From Streptococcus suis (GTDB lineage Bacteria > Bacillota > Bacilli > Lactobacillales > Streptococcaceae), in the NCBI GenBank assembly GCA_024583055.1, contig CP102147.1, forward strand, positions 1 to 5,711: 5,711 nucleotides of DNA. The letters are read 5' to 3'. Both the position numbers and the translations under genes were made by a program. The notes beneath the pieces were generated by a model, which did no database searches, had not been told where the DNA came from, and worked only from the letters and a program-made list of their open reading frames with translations. The number at the start of each line of letters is the position of its first letter. The stretch's first letter is position 1. Positions 4,284 through 5,711 of this stretch are shown piece by piece.

Positions 4284-5354
4284 ATGAAATCTAATGAAAT
4301 TCAAGTCCTTGACCCTACTCAAAGAAGAGAAAAAGGGGATAAAGGGATAGTTATAAATGAGTGGGAAAAATTGACCGCCCCTTCTAACAGGCGGTTAAGT
4401 ATGCAAAGTTTGCACTTTTTGAGTTTTGACCTTGATTGGTCGATAGACAGAATTACAATCGTAGGTGTTTTGAACCAGTTCGATTTTGCTCACACCTTTG
4501 TCAACGAGGACGGAGAAATCATCTATGAGAAAGGCGAAGCCTTTTCGCTCAACCAAGCAATGCCAATCCTTGCGAGAGAGGGGGCTGCTGAACCCGCTGG
4601 AGCTGGTTGGCGCTTGGTTGACAAATACGGAGAGAATATCGCTTACGTCGAAACTCTACCTTTCAAAGACCCAAAAACTGGCGAGGAGAAAGGGCGGATT
4701 GACTTCAACCCAAACAAGATTCAGCAGTTTTTGAATACTGATTTGCGTACTTTCATTCAGACAATGTTCAAGAATCCGCACTTCTCACGGGCTGACATAG
4801 CTTGCGATATTCTCAATCTTCCAGACGACTACGTGAGCCAATATAGGCTGGCTGATGCGGTCTCATTCAGGCCGTATTATGGCACGAATGGAGCGCTTGA
4901 GACTGCCTATTGGGGCGCACGTTCGTCTGAACGTCAAGTTCGTATGTATAATAAGCGACTGGAGCAAGAGAAGAAGCGACAAGTTTTGCCCGAAGAGGTA
5001 AAAACTTGGTGGCGCCTGGAGCTTCAGTTACGGAGAGGGAAAGCAGATGAATGGGTCGATATTGTCCACGATACGCTAGATAGCTTTTATTCTTTGCATT
5101 ATTTTCCTACTGATATGAAGGTTACTGATAAAGTAATGATAGCAGGCTTACACGCTGATCATCAGCTCATTAGTCAATTAGCGGTTAGGACAAGGCAAAA
5201 GTATCGTAAGTTGATGAAACAACTTACGAAGCAAGACGAGCTGACCCAACATTTGAAATCCACGTTCTCGAATGAAATCGAGCGCTTGAAAAATGAGTTG
5301 AGTTTATGGCTTCACAATGCTAAGGTGGCAGAAAATGAAGCAGGGGGAGAGTAG
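4284..5354 (+). CDS. rep: Rep_trans-family rolling-circle replication initiator
   Basis: A 356-residue initiator of the pT181 RepC / Tn916 Orf20 / NicK superfamily, expected to nick one strand at the origin and stay joined to the 5' end through a tyrosine. Family signatures: PSNR at 33-36, SRADIACD at 168-175 (metal-binding acids), the block TAYWGARSSERQVRMYNK at 207-224 with Tyr209 or Tyr222 as likely nucleophile, and WWRLELQLR at 242-250 with Glu246. Residues about 305-350 are Lys/Glu-rich and heptad-like, probably a coiled coil. ATG 4284 is the first start after an in-frame TGA at 4269 but has no ribosome site, hinting at low expression. A good site (AAAAAGGGG, 4330-4337) has no in-frame standard start after it. 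Its codons 31-44 contain the putative origin. Base composition is more GC-rich than the toxin-antitoxin and erm(B) genes. Confidence 0.9.
   Translation: MKSNEIQVLDPTQRREKGDKGIVINEWEKLTAPSNRRLSMQSLHFLSFDLDWSIDRITIVGVLNQFDFAHTFVNEDGEIIYEKGEAFSLNQAMPILAREGAAEPAGAGWRLVDKYGENIAYVETLPFKDPKTGEEKGRIDFNPNKIQQFLNTDLRTFIQTMFKNPHFSRADIACDILNLPDDYVSQYRLADAVSFRPYYGTNGALETAYWGARSSERQVRMYNKRLEQEKKRQVLPEEVKTWWRLELQLRRGKADEWVDIVHDTLDSFYSLHYFPTDMKVTDKVMIAGLHADHQLISQLAVRTRQKYRKLMKQLTKQDELTQHLKSTFSNEIERLKNELSLWLHNAKVAENEAGGE
4370..4417 (+). other. Putative double-strand origin (dso) with nick site
   Basis: ACCGCC (4374-4379) pairs with GGCGGT (4390-4395), leaving the loop CCTTCTAACA. Cutting between T4385 and A4386 would match the CT/AATA nick of pT181 and the TCTAACA-type loops remembered from Tn916/ICEBs1 transfer origins, whose relaxases are of this same Rep family. 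A second inverted repeat, TGCAAA-G-TTTGCA (4402-4414), extending with a bulge to AAGT/ACTT, follows just downstream, as the Rep-binding repeat does in pT181. The origin lying inside the rep coding sequence is also as in pT181. Confidence 0.7.
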
Positions 5355-5375
5355 ACGTTAGTCTGCTCTTTTTTT
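5348..5375 (+). terminator. Rho-independent terminator of rep
   Basis: AGAGTAGAC (5348-5356) pairs with GTCTGCTCT (5361-5369) with one G-U pair, a GTTA loop, and a run of T residues to 5375. The stem contains the rep stop codon TAG (5352-5354), so there is no untranslated gap. Confidence 0.88.
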
Positions 5376-5418
5376 GTCTGCAATGCGGTAGCGCAGACAA
5401 TCGCCCGTATGAGGGCGA
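5374..5418. repeat. Two adjacent hairpins after rep
   Basis: TTGTCTGC (5374-5381) pairs with GCAGACAA (5393-5400) around an 11-base loop. Immediately after it, TCGCCC (5401-5406) pairs with GGGCGA (5413-5418). The first competes with the rep terminator for the T run. They are more GC-rich than the surroundings. Their function is unknown. Confidence 0.6.
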
Positions 5419-5453
5419 CAGAGGACGTTGGGAGCGTGGAGCGACCTTCGGAC

Positions 5454-5518
5454 GATAATTGTTTATACGTTAGTTTTGGGAGCGGTAGCGAGCAAAAATG
5501 AACGTATAAACAGTTATC
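5454..5518. repeat. Long near-perfect inverted repeat
   Basis: An 18-bp stem with a single G-T wobble: 5454-5471 (GATAATTGTTTATACGTT) against 5501-5518 (AACGTATAAACAGTTATC), around a 29-base loop that contains GGGAGCGGTAGCGAGC. The motif TTGGGAGCG in the loop also occurs at 5428-5436. There is no T run after it, so a terminator is unlikely. It could be a protein-binding or single-strand replication structure. Confidence 0.75.
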
Positions 5519-5609
5519 TTGTTGTTTAATTGTCTAACTCGTTTTTTTATTTTTTTCTTTTTGTGGCATGATTAAGGTATGAAGATATTGACTAACTAGA
5601 GAAGCTGGT

Positions 5610-5705
5610 ATGAGGAAAAAGAAAAGTAAAGAAGTTTATCGTGCAAATTGGTACTTAGGAAGAAAAAAGAAAGAGGAGGAAAAAATTTTAGTAGAAAAAA
5701 TGTAG
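5610..5705 (+). CDS. Possible 31-residue basic peptide, unknown
   Basis: ATG at 5610 opens MRKKKSKEVYRANWYLGRKK and continues KEEEKILVEKM to a TAG at 5703-5705. The peptide is mostly charged (Lys, Arg, Glu) with an aromatic patch YRANWYLG, with no signal peptide and no membrane segment. The upstream GAGAAG is a poor ribosome site. A better one (GAGGAGG, 5673-5679) sits inside the frame and serves no obvious start. The frame is short in a purine-rich region, so it may be chance. If real it would lie upstream of the recombinase on a circular molecule. Confidence 0.3.
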   Translation: MRKKKSKEVYRANWYLGRKKKEEEKILVEKM

Positions 5706-5711
5706 TAGTTA

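Overview
The window looks like a small resistance plasmid, or most of one, from a low-GC Gram-positive bacterium of the order Lactobacillales (Streptococcus, Enterococcus, Lactobacillus or relatives). The pointers are AT-rich DNA, strong AGGAGG-type ribosome sites, an erm(B) macrolide-resistance gene with its leader peptide, a Rep_trans (pT181-type) rolling-circle initiator and a type-A-like single-strand origin. No chromosomal housekeeping gene is present. The two ends could be neighbours on a circle of about 5.7 kb, but the sequence alone cannot prove this.

Layout. Positions 1-328 hold no convincing gene; they contain degenerate direct repeats just before a tyrosine recombinase gene (329-1267, +), which ends in a strong, possibly bidirectional terminator (1281-1309). 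The erm(B) segment follows on the minus strand, from about 1338 to about 2800: a 21-codon remnant reading frame, erm(B) (1437-2174), its regulatory hairpins, the 27-residue leader peptide (2299-2382), a promoter and upstream flank. Positions 2820-3160 are non-coding and densely palindromic, with three short hairpins, one imperfect hairpin of about 130 nt and a terminator-like stem. A possible minus-strand gene remnant (3175-3291) lies next to a type-A-like single-strand origin (3377-3502).

From 3534 a good promoter drives a RelB/DinJ-type antitoxin and a ParE/RelE-type toxin that overlap by 11 nt, closed by a terminator-like hairpin (4213-4242). The rep gene (4284-5354) follows. Within its first 45 codons is a hairpin whose loop reads CCTTCTAACA, followed by a second inverted repeat; together they are the likely double-strand origin. 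Rep ends in a terminator that overlaps its stop codon. The last 330 bases hold three further hairpins, one with an 18-bp stem, and a possible 31-residue basic peptide gene.

How the parts work together (inference): Rep nicks the origin inside its own gene and starts rolling-circle replication. The single-strand origin converts the displaced strand to duplex. The toxin-antitoxin pair penalises plasmid loss. erm(B) protects the host ribosome when macrolides stall the leader. The tyrosine recombinase may resolve multimers or allow integration. No relaxase or mobilisation gene is visible.
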